Of a stretch of 64,000 bases of DNA, positions 20,799-32,105 are shown in pieces. Location of the stretch: contig CAJNDS010000757.1 of NCBI GenBank assembly GCA_905221605.1, forward strand, positions 534,887 to 598,886, in the 5' to 3' direction. The notes beneath the pieces were generated by a model, which did no database searches, was not told where the DNA came from, and worked only from the letters and a program-made list of their open reading frames with translations. The DNA is from Symbiodinium natans. Lineage: Eukaryota > Sar > Dinophyceae > Suessiales > Symbiodiniaceae. A program made the position numbers and the translations under genes. Positions within the stretch are counted from its first letter, which is position 1. Each line of letters starts with the position of its first letter.

Positions 20799-21331
20799 AC
20801 CCTAACACCCTAAAGCCCCAACCCTAGAACCCTGAAGCCCTCACACCAACCCTAGAACCCTAAAAGCCTCACACCCTAAAGCCGTAAGAATGGCTCGAGT
20901 CCCTTTGGCCGTAAAGCCCTGGTTTCAACCTAACCCCCACCCCTCCCGGATTGTTTTCCATAAGCCTAGACCCTTCAACCCTACAATGCGAGTCAATACT
21001 CTATCACGAGTATTATGCTCATGGTCAGCAGAATAAGCCTATCACCTGACAAATTCTTATAACCCTAAGCCCTATATCCTCCATAATCCTGAAACCCGAC
21101 AGGCCTCAAACCCCAGAACCCGAAAAAAACCTACGCCACAGAAAACTGAAACCTTGAAAACCCCTAAGCCCCGAAAAGCCCTACCGACCCTAAACCCAAT
21201 CGAGTTTAGGCTAGGGTGTCCCGAGACGAAAGCTGAGAAGAAGAAAGGGCTTATTTGGGGCTTTGTCAAGTATGGAGTTGCCCTAAACCCTAAACCCTAA
21301 ACCCTAAACCCTAAACCCTAAACCCGGGCAG

Positions 21332-21421
21332 GATCTGCTTCAGCAGATGCGCAAGCTCATGAAGCCTCTTCCTCGTCCCTTGGTGGCCAACAATGGTGCT
21401 GTAGTGACATACACGTGCTGA
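21332..21421 (+). CDS. Predicted terminal exon, unknown protein
   Basis: GGGCAG acceptor, then 29 codons and TGA in phase 0: DLLQQMRKLMKPLPRPLVA then NNGAVVTYTC. CCCTAAA runs lie on both sides. Length, start and stop fit a last exon on +. Confidence 0.5.
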   Translation, partial: DLLQQMRKLMKPLPRPLVANNGAVVTYTC

Positions 21422-22246
21422 GCCCGAGAACGCTAAACTCAAAACTAACCCAATCCCAAAACCCTAAACTCTAAACCCTCAACCCTTAAACACCCTCAAA
21501 ACCCTCTAGGAAGCAACGCTGGTATCTCTGGTTTTGGGAGGTTCTGTTCTAGCATAACCCTAAATCCTAAGTTACTAAACCCTGAACCCAACCCGAACCC
21601 TTAAACCCGAAACCCGACTCAGCACGCTTTTGGGGCTGTGGCTGTGCATCCGCAGCAGTGAGGGTTTAGGGGTTAGGGCTCAGGGGGGTGGAATCTTTCC
21701 TGGGTTTAGCTTAAGCCTTCTTCCCTTAAACCCTAAACCCTAAACCCCCTCCCCGCCCCCACAGCCATGTTCGGAAGCCTTATCAGGGGTCCGTGCGGGG
21801 CATACAGGGAACCCCCTAAACCCTAAACCCTAGACCCTCAGAATCGGAGTATAACCCAAGGTATCGTACATAAGCCCCCCCGACTTAGACTTGGTAGAGC
21901 TTCAAGCGCACCACTCTCAGCCCCAACCTTAAAGCCTAAACGACTAGTTGCTTCAGACCCACCCCCCCGCCCCGCAACAAAAAAACAAACAAGATAGTCG
22001 TCCCTACAGCCATATAGAACCCTTACAAGGAAAACATTATGTGTTTGTACTTGTTTGGCTTCTTAGGGAAAAGCGTAGTAGAAACTGCAGCGCAGCTGCT
22101 TCAAGGCTTCTTGCGACAGACGAAGGCGCCCGAGACATGGACCTTTAAGCTTTAGGGTTTAGGGTTTAGGGTTTAGGGTTTAGGGTTTAGGGTTTACTGT
22201 CGTGTGTTTTGGGGTTTCGGGTTTAGGGTTGCAGTGCCAAAGGTCC

Positions 22247-22353
22247 TTGGTAGCCGAGTTGTACCCTCTACCCGTTTTGGGTTCTGGGTTCCCTGCAAAA
22301 GGAACCAACCAAAAGCGGGTACCCTTATCATAAGATGGTTACCGGGCTACTAG
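22247..22353. mobile_element. TIR family 2 element
   Basis: TTGGTAGCC at the left and GGGCTACTAG at the right enclose ~107 bp with the family core GGTTCCCT and AAGCGGGTACCCTTATCA. See the copy at 41295. Confidence 0.85.
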
Positions 22354-22384
22354 GAGTCTAGAGCAAGGGAACACGGCCGCACAG

Positions 22385-22557
22385 ATGCCAGTCCTGCCGA
22401 AATACGCGATGCAAGCAGAAAGTATAGCGCGGAATCGAGATCACTTTGCTGTTCATCCCAGTGGAGATGCGGCCCCAAGGTCTTTGGGGTTTCGGACCTT
22501 CGGACTGAGCAAGATGTTGAGTCTTAAGCCTGAATCGCTTGAAGCGAGCCGTGCGTG
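22385..22557 (+). CDS. Short ORF or exon, 57 codons
   Basis: Follows CACAG. MPVLPKYAMQAESIARNRD and FAVHPSGDAAPRS are protein-like. The end is at TGA 22555. It could be an exon whose true donor lies earlier. Confidence 0.3.
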
Positions 22558-22674
22558 ACTAGTCCTCCTAAACCCCAAACCCTGAACCCTAAACCCTAAA
22601 CCCTATGTCAGCCATGCAAACCCTACGTCCTAAACCGCAGCTGCAATTGAGGGGCTTCGCAGCATGTGTCCTTT

Positions 22675-22750
22675 ACTACTGTTTGCTTAAGACTACCCAA
22701 AAAGTAACGATATTCTTCCTTATAAGGGTAGTATCCGCCTAAGCAAATCC
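22675..22750. mobile_element. TIR family 7 element (CTACTGTTTGCTT)
   Basis: Left end CTACTGTTTGCTTAAGACTA and right CCTAAGCAAAT. Relatives at 36097-36201 and 52991-53097 share the ends and the internal TTCCTTATAAGG-like core. Confidence 0.65.
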
Positions 22751-22998
22751 AAGTTTTAAGTTTCCTGATGACGAGTAGGTAATCAACTTTACAGGGTACT
22801 TTCTCAGTAAGTGAACTTTCTTTTTCGGGGGGGGGGGGTGGGGGGGTGGGCGGGGTGGGGCTGTGCGGGGGCTGGCGGAGGGGGTAGGTGGGGGGCGGGG
22901 GGGCTTGGTGGGGTTTCTGCAAACCTGTGAACCTTAATCCCAGTGCATCGTAAACCCTAAACCCCCTAAGCCCCAAACCCTAAACCCAAGCCCTGCAG

Positions 22999-23051
22999 GC
23001 AAACATGAACGAAGTCCTCGGCAGCAGGAGCCCTACCGAGTGGCATTTGAA
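22999..23051 (+). CDS. Predicted exon
   Basis: CCCTGCAG acceptor behind a CCCTAAA tract. It reads ANMNEVLGSRSPTEWHL, then A|GTGTTTAG donor leading into a TTTAGGG-type tract. Confidence 0.5.
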
Positions 23052-23324
23052 GTGTTTAGTTTTTTGGGTTTAGGGGTTAGGGCTTACGGGAAAGGATTCG
23101 GGATTCTGTTTCACCAATCAAAACAAACTGTCCAAGCCAGGTTTGAATAGTCGCCTCAAACATACTTGTTGCCATGGAACCTGAGAAAAGCAAATTGCTG
23201 GGATCGGTAGTGTAGGGTTCGGGGTGTAGGGTTTAGGGCTTACTGCCATACAGGCTCTTTAAAGGGCTTTGTGGTTTTGGTTTAAGGTTGTGAGGGTTTG
23301 GGAGTTTAGGGGTCTTTGCCTCAG

Positions 23325-23367
23325 GCACGCGTGGTTCACGATGCTCTTAAGGTTGCGGAGTGCTTGA
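23325..23367 (+). CDS. Predicted exon
   Basis: CCTCAG acceptor. It reads ARVVHDALKVAECL, then GTGTACC donor followed by TTTAGGG repeats from 23400. Confidence 0.45.
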
Positions 23368-23518
23368 GTGTACCTTATATTCCCTTACGGTTTAGGGTTC
23401 AGGGTTTAGGGTTTAGGGTTTAGGGTTTAGGGTTTAGGGTTAATGGGGGTTTAGGGCTTCGTCCTTCCTGTGGATGATTGCAAGTGCCGGGTACCTAACC
23501 CTTGCCGAAACCCCACAG

Positions 23519-23551
23519 GGTCGTCATGCTGTTTTCCCCCAACCCCGCGCG
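23519..23551 (+). CDS. Predicted exon with telomere-repeat donor
   Basis: CCACAG acceptor, then VVMLFSPNPA in the frame after one base. The exon ends CGCG and the next bases are GTTTAGGG, the first unit of a 97-bp TTTAGGG array, so the donor GT belongs to the repeat. Confidence 0.5.
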
Positions 23552-24137
23552 GTTTAGGGTTTAGGGTTTAGGGTTTAGGGTTTAGGGTTTAGGGTTTAGG
23601 GTTTAGGGTTTAGGGTTTAGGGTTTAGGGTTTAGGGTTTAGGGTTTAGGCTCTCAGCTACAGGTTTCAGGCGTCAGTGGTTTCGGTTGTTTAGGTTCAGG
23701 CAGCACCTTTAAACCCTACACCCAAAAGCCCAACGTTCAAGATCTGGCCGTCCGTAAGGGTTCAGGGTCTAGGGTTTCTTAAGGGGTATAAGGAGGCTAG
23801 AAAGGACCCTTAATCTTGTTCCCCTATATTGCCCTTGTATATACCTTATATAACCCCCATATACCTAAGTAGCCCCTTCAAAACCGCTAGACAAGCCCTG
23901 AGGTCCCTTAGAAGGGTCCCTCCTTTAGCCCCTGAGTTTCGGGTTCGGCTGTGAGCGCCTGGCCTTCACCAGGGCTTTGGGGGATTCGCGCCTCGAACAG
24001 CCTCATGACACGCCAGCATCTTCCGAAACCCAAAAACCCTAAATCCCAAACCCCAAACCGCAAACCCCCAAGCCCTAAACGGCCCTAAACCCTATAAACC
24101 TGAACCCTATAAACCTGAACCCATCCTCGACCCCAAG

Positions 24138-24224
24138 GGTCACGGGGTTTGGCTCTGCACCAGAGGCCCTGAGTTCTGGTTCGCCAGTTTGGGTGCTGGC
24201 GCCAAGGTGGGGGACTATCTGTAG
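24138..24224 (+). CDS. Predicted terminal exon
   Basis: CCCCAAG acceptor behind a CCCTAAA tract. 28 codons then TAG: GHGVWLCTRGPEFWF, ASLGAGAKVGDYL. An internal AAG|GTGGGG could be an alternative donor. Confidence 0.5.
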   Translation, partial: GHGVWLCTRGPEFWFASLGAGAKVGDYL

Positions 24225-24338
24225 GATTCAGGATTCAGGGGCTTAGGGTTTAGGGCTTAGGGTTTAGGGCTTAGGGTTTAGGGTTTGGGGTAGCTCCTTA
24301 GGATTTAGGATTGGAGTAGGGTAGCGCCAAGTGCTCTT

Positions 24339-24403
24339 AGTATGGGCCCTAAATTGGAGAGCCTGTATGTGCCCTATTATGAAGCCCACGGGCCCATACT
24401 TCA
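24339..24403. mobile_element. Small palindromic element (TATGGGCCC ends)
   Basis: AGTATGGGCCC and GGGCCCATACTT form arms of ~11 bp around ~40 bp. Similar ends occur near 26214, 26311 and 37598. Confidence 0.55.
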
Positions 24404-24731
24404 TCGCCCTAAACACAGGGTTTAGGCTTCCGGGGTTATAGGGTTTCTTGGTTTCAGAGTTTAGGGCTCAGGGTTTATCATGGTTCTCCGAATTTCAGGC
24501 TTTTGGGTGTATAAGGTAACTATGTAGAACCCCCCCCCGCCCCTGCATTTGGGTGGGATTGGGGATGCCTTAGGGGTTCTGGGGGACTAAAGGTGTTAGA
24601 GTTTAAGGCCTTTAAGGTTTAGTGTGTTGGTCTTAAAAAAGTTTCGGCATAGGCTTGACTAAGCCCTCAACCCTGCACATTCAGGCCCCAAGCAGCCCAA
24701 AGTAGAGGGGCCGGAAGACTTACTCATAGTA

Positions 24732-24835
24732 TTCCCTTATGGTACCTATATATTCATACCATAATGTCCGCCCACTACTAATTTTTCTGAGACCCCTATA
24801 TCAGGTAAATATTTGCAGACTTTACATCCCCCAAG
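24732..24835. repeat. Dispersed repeat family 8, copy 1
   Basis: TATTCCCTTATGGT through CCCCTATATCAGGTAA matches 34885-34990 in order and spacing. Confidence 0.65.
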
Positions 24836-25262
24836 GTAGTTTGTATACATGGGGCCCGAAAACCCTCCTAGGGCTCAGGGTCCTGCAGCTCTTTTTGCCA
24901 ACCCTTTAAAGCATCCAAAGTTTTTGGTCCCTCCAACCCCTTGAACACCAGAATACAGTGTTAACATCGCAAGGGTTTAGGGTTTTAGGGGCCCTAGGTC
25001 CCTAGAGCCCTCAACCCCTAAACCCTAAACCCTAAACCCTAAACCCTAAACCCTAAACCATAAACCGAAGCCCCCGAAGCTGCCTGAAAGGCACACATGG
25101 ACAGCCACTGCGAAAGCACGGTGACTCTTCAGCTTGCGGGAAGGCCTAGATCCTAAAGTCCTGGGTTTCCCTCCTTCCCCCCTCAATACTGGTTTAGGGT
25201 TTGGGGGTACCCCCCCTGGGTTCCCCCTTAGATAACCTGAACTAGGCCTAAATTGGCTTAAT

Positions 25263-25319
25263 TATGGGGGTACCTAGAGGGGGGTAGTATAGAGGGGGGG
25301 TAGTAGGGGAACCCATGAT
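25263..25319 (+). repeat. Dispersed repeat (GGTAGTATAGAGG family), copy 2
   Basis: Matches 17559-17613 over ~50 bp. Confidence 0.85.
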
Positions 25320-25501
25320 AAAACCTAAAACCCATTTTCAAGCCCTTCGTCAACCGCTCCCTCAAGCTCCGCTCAAGAAACCTAGAACACTGGGTCAGAA
25401 AGTTCGGGTCGAACATTAGCTCTAAGCCCTGAATCCTATGCCCTGCATGGAAACCGTCATATTCACAATCAGAGACGCCAAGCGGGAGCACAACTTAGAG
25501 A

Positions 25502-25735
25502 ATGGGCCCATTAACTATGATGCCCGACTCATTATGTATGCAGGCTGAAGGGTGCTCTTCATTCGAAGGTCTGTTGTGCCTTGCTTTTGTGCAGTTTCTG
25601 TTTGTGTTGTTACGTTTCCGCTTGGGCCATATAGGCCGCGATTCCAACGTCGCGCAGCACCAGCCCTACGTTGACCTTCAGTTTCTGACCGGCTGCTTTC
25701 TCATCGTGGTACTTGCATGCCTGTCGTCCTAGAGC
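25502..25735 (+). CDS. Short ORF, possible last exon with hydrophobic tail
   Basis: The C-terminal part reads NVAQHQPYVDLQFLTGC then FLIVVLACLSS and a stop, a plausible membrane-anchored end. The upstream part is less convincing. No family was recognised. Confidence 0.28.
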
Positions 25736-26533
25736 CTATCCTAAACCCTACATGAAGCAGGGCCTATACTACTGTTCTTGGTGAGTGTGTATCAGGTTGA
25801 TTTTTTTTTATATTGGTGAGTGTATATACTTCTTGTATGGATACAAGAAATAAAAACCCTACTTCATATGGACCCTGATATTCTTATACTCTAGGATTTG
25901 CCCTCCGCCCCGTCTCCAACTCTCGAAGCAGGTGTGCTAAGGTAGCGCTAGAAAAAGTCATCGGGACCGCACGAGAGACTCTTTAGTGCTAGCTTTAGTA
26001 GGTGCTGGCCCTCTGTGAAGTACCTTGAATTTTGTCGAAGCTTGAGGCCAGCTTCAATCCCTGATAAACCCTAAACCCTAAACCCTGAGCCCTGAGCCCT
26101 AAACCCTAAACCCTAAACCCTAAACCCTAAATCCAAACACTAAACCCTTTCGTGCCCCCTCAGACTCGAAGGTTGGAGCCATGGGCCCTTAGTGGTCCCG
26201 TACCCATGTTTACACGGATCCGAAGTATGGGACCTCATTATTATTATTGTTATTATTATTTTTCTGTTGTTATCTTTGTGTGTATTTTAGTGTTACATAA
26301 GAGGGGACACAAATTATGGGCCCATACTCGAAACCCTAGATGGAGCCAGAAGGGTTACAAAGGAAGGGACCCAAAGCTACCCTAGAGCCGAAACCCTAAA
26401 GCTTATAAACCCTAAACCCTAAATCCTAAATACTAAACCCTAAACCCTAAACCCTAAATACTAAACCCTAAATCCTAACTAACAGGACCCTACAACCCAA
26501 TGAGCCCGAAAACCGTGAACCAAGCGACTTCAG

Positions 26534-26578
26534 CCCCTGACAGGAAGCTGTGGAGGCCGCCAGATCAGGAGTTCAAGG
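26534..26578 (+). CDS. Predicted exon
   Basis: CTTCAG acceptor, then PDRKLWRPPDQEFK after two bases. The donor is G|GTTTAAGG, starting a telomere-type tract. The motif KLWRPP resembles KLWKPP in the exon at 35850, so both may carry a repeated module. Confidence 0.5.
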
Positions 26579-26707
26579 GTTTAAGGGGGTTGAGGGTTTT
26601 GGGTTTAGGGTTTAAGGTTGGGGTTTAGGGCTTTACGGGTTTTGAGGGATTTTGGGTTTAGCGGGATGCTCAAAGGGTCTTCGGTGTTTTCGATGATTCT
26701 TGTATAG

Positions 26708-26770
26708 GAGTTCTTGGAGGGAGTGGTGTCGCTCCTCTATTCCCCCAACTTGCTATCGAGGAGGCGCCCA
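26708..26770 (+). CDS. Predicted exon
   Basis: TGTATAG acceptor, 21 codons in phase 0 (EFLEGVVSLLYSPNLLSRRR), then a GTCCAT donor. Confidence 0.5.
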
Positions 26771-27423
26771 GTCCATGATATGGTTATTTTGGGGGTTTTG
26801 CGGTTTTCGGGTTTTCCTACTATAGGCTACAAATCCCTTAAATTGAGCCCTAAACCCTAAACCCTAAACCCTAAACCCTATATTTTCAACCCTAAACCCT
26901 AAACCCTAAACCCAGTTTAGGTGAAGCCCTTTAACTCCCAAATCCCCGGCAACAGTTCGTTCAGCTCAGGCTTTCCTGGCCGCCGGTGATCGCCAACGGT
27001 AGCTTCGCCAAGGACAGGTCTTTGCAGCTCGCAATTCTCGGGTTTTGGGGTTTAGGGTCCTAGGTGTTTGCTGTGTCGTCTTAGTATCACCAACCTTTAG
27101 CAAGCCAAAGAATTCAGTTTTGCCCGGGAAGTTGCGTAGGTTCGGTTTCAATGCTACAAGTTACACTAACACACCCTATGCAGAGATAGGCCTTAGGGCA
27201 TATACCCCCTAAACCCTAAACCCTAAACCCTAAACCCTAAACCCTAAACCGTACTCCCGCCAAACAGACAGAACAGAAACACTCAGCCGGCAACCTGGCG
27301 GTTGCGGGACCCCGTGTAGCTTGGGGAGGCTTTGAGGGCTCCACAGCCTTTCGGGGCTTTCAGTTTTTTTTTTTTTAAATTTCGGTTCTTGTATTTTCAG
27401 GGTATTGTTTTGGTGTTGGGGGG

Positions 27424-27520
27424 ATGTTTGTGCGGGCTTCGATAAATTAGGGGACCCCGAACATCGACCCCCAAATAGTAGGATCCCCTCGTAAATCAGG
27501 ACCGCAATAAGGCACCCCAA
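27424..27520. repeat. Dispersed repeat family 6, copy 1
   Basis: GACCCCCAAATAGTAGGATC and ACCGCAATAAGGCACC match 34533-34645 in order. Confidence 0.75.
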
Positions 27521-28154
27521 TTTCGACCCTAAACCCTAAACCCGAAACCCTAAACCCTAAACCCCCCCCTATATAAGGCCTGTAGGGTTGCAGGTGTTCC
27601 CGCCCCAAGCGCCAACCTTGCAAGGATGAGCTCTAGCCAGGGCTCCTTCGGAATTTAGCATCCTCCTCTCTGCATGCACCCTGGGTCTAAGCCCAGGTGA
27701 AGGTTTAGGGTTTAGGGTTTAGGGTTTAGGGTTTAGGGTTTAGGGTTTAGGGTTTAGGGTTTAGGGTTTAGGGTTTAGGGTTTAGGGTTTAGGGTTTAGG
27801 GTTTAGGGTTTAGGGTTTACAGTTGAGGGTGTAGGGTTTAGGGTTTAGGGTTTAGGGTTGACAGTTTACAGTTTACAGTTTACGGTTTAGGGTTTAGAGT
27901 TTAGAGTTTAAGGTTTAAGGTTTAGGGTTTAGGGTTTAGGGTTTAGGGTTTTCTGCACCCTGGAAGCCCTAGACCCCACCTGGGTCGGTCTGCCTGGACA
28001 TGCTTGGTCTGCTGAGAGCTCTTGACCCTCAGACAGACACTCTTTGGGTTCAGGGTTTAGGGTTTAGGGTTCAGGGTTTAGCGTTTAGGGTTTAGGGTTT
28101 AGGGTTTAGGGTTTAGGGTCCCCCGCTGACGTCATGAAACCGTAAGCCCGCAAC

Positions 28155-28255
28155 TTGGGATGTTCCCCCTTCCACGAACAGTCCTTGATAGGGAGTATGG
28201 TATCCCCTATTGTCATCTCTACTAAGGACTGTTAGTATAAGGGGGAACATCCCAA
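28155..28255. mobile_element. TIR family 1 element, 101 bp
   Basis: TTGGGATGTTCCCCC and GGGGGAACATCCCAA are perfect 15-bp inverted ends. ACAGTCCTT and AAGGACTGT extend the pairing. Flanks CGCAAC and CACAAC may be a target duplication. It is too small to encode anything and looks like a MITE-like deletion derivative of the 595-bp relative at 46566. Confidence 0.92.
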
Positions 28256-28392
28256 CCCACAACCTACAAACCACTACCCTTAGGCTCCAACTTGGACCCA
28301 GCAGAGCCAGTGGGCTACCTCCTTGAAACCTATCTCACAGACACCCTAGACCCTAAACCCTGAACCCTGAACCCTAAACCCTAAACCCGAAG

Positions 28393-28451
28393 TTCGCGCC
28401 CGCATGGTCGAGGACGGCTTCCTTGCGGACGGACAGCCGTATCGCGTCAAG
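28393..28451 (+). CDS. Predicted exon
   Basis: CCCGAAG acceptor right after CCCTAAA units. It reads RARMVEDGFLADGQPYRVK, then a G|GTAGGG donor. Confidence 0.55.
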
Positions 28452-28687
28452 GTAGGGGGCCAACACTCCAGTCGTTCCAGTGCAGGGTTGCGGGTTTCGG
28501 AGTTTTGTAGTGGCACAGGGCGAAAAAAGCGGTTCAGAGTCTTAAAACCCTATAAACCCTGAACCCAGGCCATGGGAATTTCGGACGCAGGGTGCGGGCC
28601 TGCTTGAAACTAGCGGTTTCGGGTTCAGGGCTCTCATGGGATTTACGGGGCTTGAAGGGTCTTAAGGGGTTTTTCAGGGCTTTGCAG

Positions 28688-28736
28688 AGTTTACATGGTT
28701 GAGTTGGAGGTTACTCTGGGAACCCACGACAGAGCC
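28688..28736 (+). CDS. Predicted exon
   Basis: TTTGCAG acceptor. It reads VYMVELEVTLGTHDRA, then a canonical GTAAGCC donor. Confidence 0.5.
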
Positions 28737-29010
28737 GTAAGCCCTAAACTCGAAGTCCTAACCTCAAAGCTCGTGGTGATGCGATTCTGATATAGCCCTT
28801 AGGCTCAAGATGGCCCAAATCCCTTGGGTAATCTGGTTTCGAAAAGCTTAAACAGGCTTGTCCTTGTAGAGTTCGGGGGAGCGCTATATAACCGTATATT
28901 GTAGTCTTAGACCCTACGGCCTATCACCCTTATGTTTGGAAGCCCCCCCCCCCCCCAACCGTTTTACCAGAGCTCGAACCCCTATACCCTAAACCCTAAA
29001 CCCCATGCAG

Positions 29011-29032
29011 CCGACCTCGCCCACATCTACCC
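29011..29032 (+). CDS. Predicted micro-exon, 22 nt
   Basis: CATGCAG acceptor, DLAHIYP, then a GTAACA donor. A CCCTAAA run lies directly upstream. Confidence 0.35.
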
Positions 29033-29152
29033 GTAACAACTGAAAAACACAATTTACTACATCATATTACGATAGTACACGTGTTTAGGGTGTCGGGATA
29101 TTCCATAAAGCCCAAAGCCTGAAGCCTAGTTTAAGCCCTGAGCCTCCTGTAG

Positions 29153-29245
29153 AGCGACTTTAAACTAGAGTGCCGCTCCCGAGAGGGTGGTTGGAAGCCC
29201 ACGCACAGCGTGACCTTGGAAGCAGGCGGGGTCACAGAGCTGCAG
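29153..29245 (+). CDS. Predicted exon, 31 codons
   Basis: CCTGTAG acceptor and GTTGTG donor. Phase 0 in and out: SDFKLECRSREGGWKPTHSV then TLEAGGVTELQ. Among the most protein-like segments of the region, but no family was recognised. Confidence 0.58.
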
Positions 29246-30653
29246 GTTGTGGGGTTTTGGGGCTTCCTTCAGAGGTAAAAAGCAAAGCACAGAAATGCTT
29301 TAGGCTTGCTGCCCTGTTGCTCTCCTTTTGCTCTTTTTGGGGTTTAGGGTTTAGGGTTTTTTTTGGCACCCTTTTGCTTTATTTTGGGTTTCGGGATCTT
29401 GGACTCATGGATTCTCTTGGGCTCGTTCTCAAGCCGAGGGTCCTAGAGTAGCTCATGTTGGGCGGCTCTTGCTGCTGCCACTTTGCGATGGTGAAGGTTT
29501 AGGGTTTGGGGTTTGGGGTTTTAGGGTTTAGGGTTTAGGGTTTAGGGTTTAGGGTTTAGGGTTTAGGGTTTAAGTTTAGGGTTTAGGGTTGTTTAGGATA
29601 CAAGGACTCTTGTTGTCCCCTGGACGACTGCAAGGTGAGGTGCTGCTGATTCCGCCCGCCTTCGTGCATGAAAGCTCTCGCCTTGGGTGGAGATGGACAC
29701 AGGCCCTTTTAGGATTCGGGCTTCATGGTTTGAACCCATTTTCTTCATTAAGAACGTGAAGCGAGAATATCTTTGTTCTCACTAAACTTAAACCTTAAAC
29801 TGAATTCCACCACAAAAAAACCTAAACCCTGAACAGCCTCAAGGCCACACCCTATACCTCAAATTAAGAGCCGCGGTTTAGGGTCTAGGGGTTAGGGTTT
29901 AGGGTTTAGGGTCTAGGGTCTAGGGTTTCGGGTTAAGGGTTTCGGGGGGTGCTGCCGCGTGCAGATGCGGAAGTTCACGGGAACCCCTTTGCTGGCGCAA
30001 CTGCGGCAGCCATCCGAAACCTTAAATTCCTCACTAGACCCGATAAACCTTCACTCCTGAAGCCCAGAATCCAAAAATTCTGCTCACTCCAACCAACCAC
30101 ACACAAAGCCGTGGAATTCGCACTGTGCACTCTTCAGCACTCCGTCCCACCCCCCCCCCCCCCCCCTGGCAAACCATGGAGGGTCTTCTCAGCAGTGAAG
30201 CAAGTCCTTCTCGCTTTGCAGAAAAACTCTGCCTCAGCCGCAACTCCGAAAAGTCGAGCAACCCTAAACCTTAAACCCTAAACCCTAAACCTCAAACCTT
30301 AAACCTCAAATCTTAAACTTAAGCTTCAGGGGTTTATGGGTTTAGGGCTGTGGACTTCTAGGTCGCTGAGTCGGTAGCCCATGAACTTCCAACTTAGGGG
30401 TACTTGGAAATAATTTTCAATTTTTGGGCACCAAAATTCCTAAGAAACAGCAAAAACTATAATTTTTGCTGGGGTTCCAAGTTCAGTATAGCCAATGGGT
30501 ACGCTAAACTAGAAGGATGTGGGGTTGAGGGGTTAGAGCATCAACTAGAAAAGCCCGTTTACTTGAGGGTAGGGGCATGGGCGCTTACACCCCCCCCCCC
30601 CCCCCTCCAAACCATTGTGATTCAAACTAGCGTTTAGGGGCTCAGGTTTAGGT

Positions 30654-30757
30654 TTGGGATGTTCCCCCATTCAACTAACAGTCCTGAACAGGGAATTTTC
30701 TAGTACCCCTGATTATAATCCCAATTAAGGACTGTCAGCATCAGGGGAACATCCCAG
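30654..30757. mobile_element. TIR family 1 element, ~103 bp
   Basis: TTGGGATGTTCCCCC at left and GGGGAACATCCCAG at right, with ACAGTCCT and AGGACTGT inside. It is flanked on both sides by GGTTTAGG, so it inserted into telomere-type repeat and duplicated it. Confidence 0.9.
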
Positions 30758-30924
30758 GTTTAGGGTTTTTTATGATTCCGGCGCTCTTCTGTCGAAATAT
30801 TAGGGTCAAGGCTCGGGGAATTTGAATTCGGCCTGCATCCCTTACAGCCCTGATCCTGACCCCATCGCTGAGGCAAGAATGTCGGGTCGCGAGCTGAGCT
30901 GACGGCTGTGTTGATCGGATCATA

Positions 30925-30981
30925 GTACCCCCCTACTAGAATCCCTATGAAGGACTCTTTCTTTTAGGGGGAACATCCCAA
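30925..30981. mobile_element. TIR family 1, right half only
   Basis: AAGGACT followed by GGGGGAACATCCCAA. The left half is absent. Confidence 0.7.
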
Positions 30982-31010
30982 ACTGTACTTCCTGAGTTCC
31001 CTAAGTAGGT

Positions 31011-31114
31011 TCTCAGTGGTACCCTTTCCCATCTTTTTGTTCAAGGTTCCCTTGCAAAGTAAGCAATCCCAAAAGGTTGTCCTTATTTTGATAACAAGGT
31101 TGCTTGGCTACCAA
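31011..31114. mobile_element. TIR family 2, decayed copy
   Basis: CAGTGGTACCCTTTCCC core left, TTGCTTGGCTACCAA right end. Confidence 0.7.
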
Positions 31115-31521
31115 GTTAGGGTCTGGGTTTTTTGGGGAATTAGGGTTTAGGGCTTAGGGTTACAAGTCTAGGGTTTGAAGGTTGGTGTTCTCCCTGGCTT
31201 TCGGCTTCCGCAACTCGGGTTTAGAATCAAGACTGCTTCACAGTGGTTAGGGTTAGGGTTATAGGGTTTAGGCTGATAAACGTCTTCTTAGATGCGCTGT
31301 CGAGGTATCTTAGAATATTGTCTCAACATGTGCAGTTGCATTTGCGCCGGAGATTTGCTTGTTGATCAAACAGGGCCCTTCTCTACACTATGCAAACCCT
31401 AAACGCTAAACCCTAAACCCGTGCTCCCCCCCCCCCCCCCCCCGCCCTCTCCCTCCCTCCCCCCCCTCCTCTCTTTCAGACCTTCCTATAGCCACCTATG
31501 TATGGTGGCCTGACCTAGCAA

Positions 31522-31704
31522 ATGAGCACAGAACGGAAGCGTAGGTTTCGCACAATAGCAGAGAAAAAATGGAATTTGGTACGGTTGTCTCACCTGTTTG
31601 CCGTAAGCCTGACAGTTTTAGGCGGCGACGTGCAAAAGTATGCAACAGCTCCAGTCGCGAGAGCAAAGCAACTCATCAAATCATCACAAGCCCTCAAACC
31701 CTAG
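31522..31704 (+). CDS. Short ORF or exon
   Basis: Reads KWNLVRLSHLFAVSLTVLGG then KYATAPVARAKQLIKSS. It may contain a small intron (GTAAGCC at 31601 to TTTAG at 31620). Uncertain. Confidence 0.28.
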   Translation: MSTERKRRFRTIAEKKWNLVRLSHLFAVSLTVLGGDVQKYATAPVARAKQLIKSSQALKP

Positions 31705-31785
31705 GGCTTACATGTAACAGCAAAACTCTAAAACCCTAAACCCTGAACCCCAACGTCAAGCCGTTCCAAAGACAATCCGTTCCAG

Positions 31786-31828
31786 GCCCGAATCCTGCGC
31801 ACCATCTCTGACGTCGGAGCCTGTGATG
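31786..31828 (+). CDS. Predicted exon
   Basis: GTTCCAG acceptor, ARILRTISDVGACD, then a G|GTGTGT donor. Confidence 0.48.
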
Positions 31829-32021
31829 GTGTGTTGGTGCTTTCTCCTCGGTTGGCCCTTGGGAGAACATTTTGGAATATTTTGAAAAGGCTTTAAAGGC
31901 CATCCTAGTCTCTGATTCTCTGTTCCGGGCACTGTGTGTGTGTGGGGCGGGGGCGGGGGAGAGAAAGCACGGCTGCGTTCTGAAAATTTAGGAGCCTAAG
32001 CCCTCGACCCTAACATGCGAG

Positions 32022-32105
32022 GGGATGTCGGCCTGGTGGCAGGTTGTGGTGTCAGCCCGGGGAAATCTCCGCAGCTTAATGCAGGAGCATGAATTTCAAT
32101 CAGGG
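32022..32105 (+). CDS. Predicted exon, 28 codons
   Basis: GCGAG acceptor. Phase 0 throughout: GMSAWWQVVVSARGNLRSLM then QEHEFQSG. The donor is G|GTTTAGG, the start of a telomere-type run. Confidence 0.55.

Noticed and set aside
23552-23648. Chromosome end (true telomere)
   Set aside because: All heptamer tracts are at most ~20 units, in both orientations, with unique sequence on both sides.
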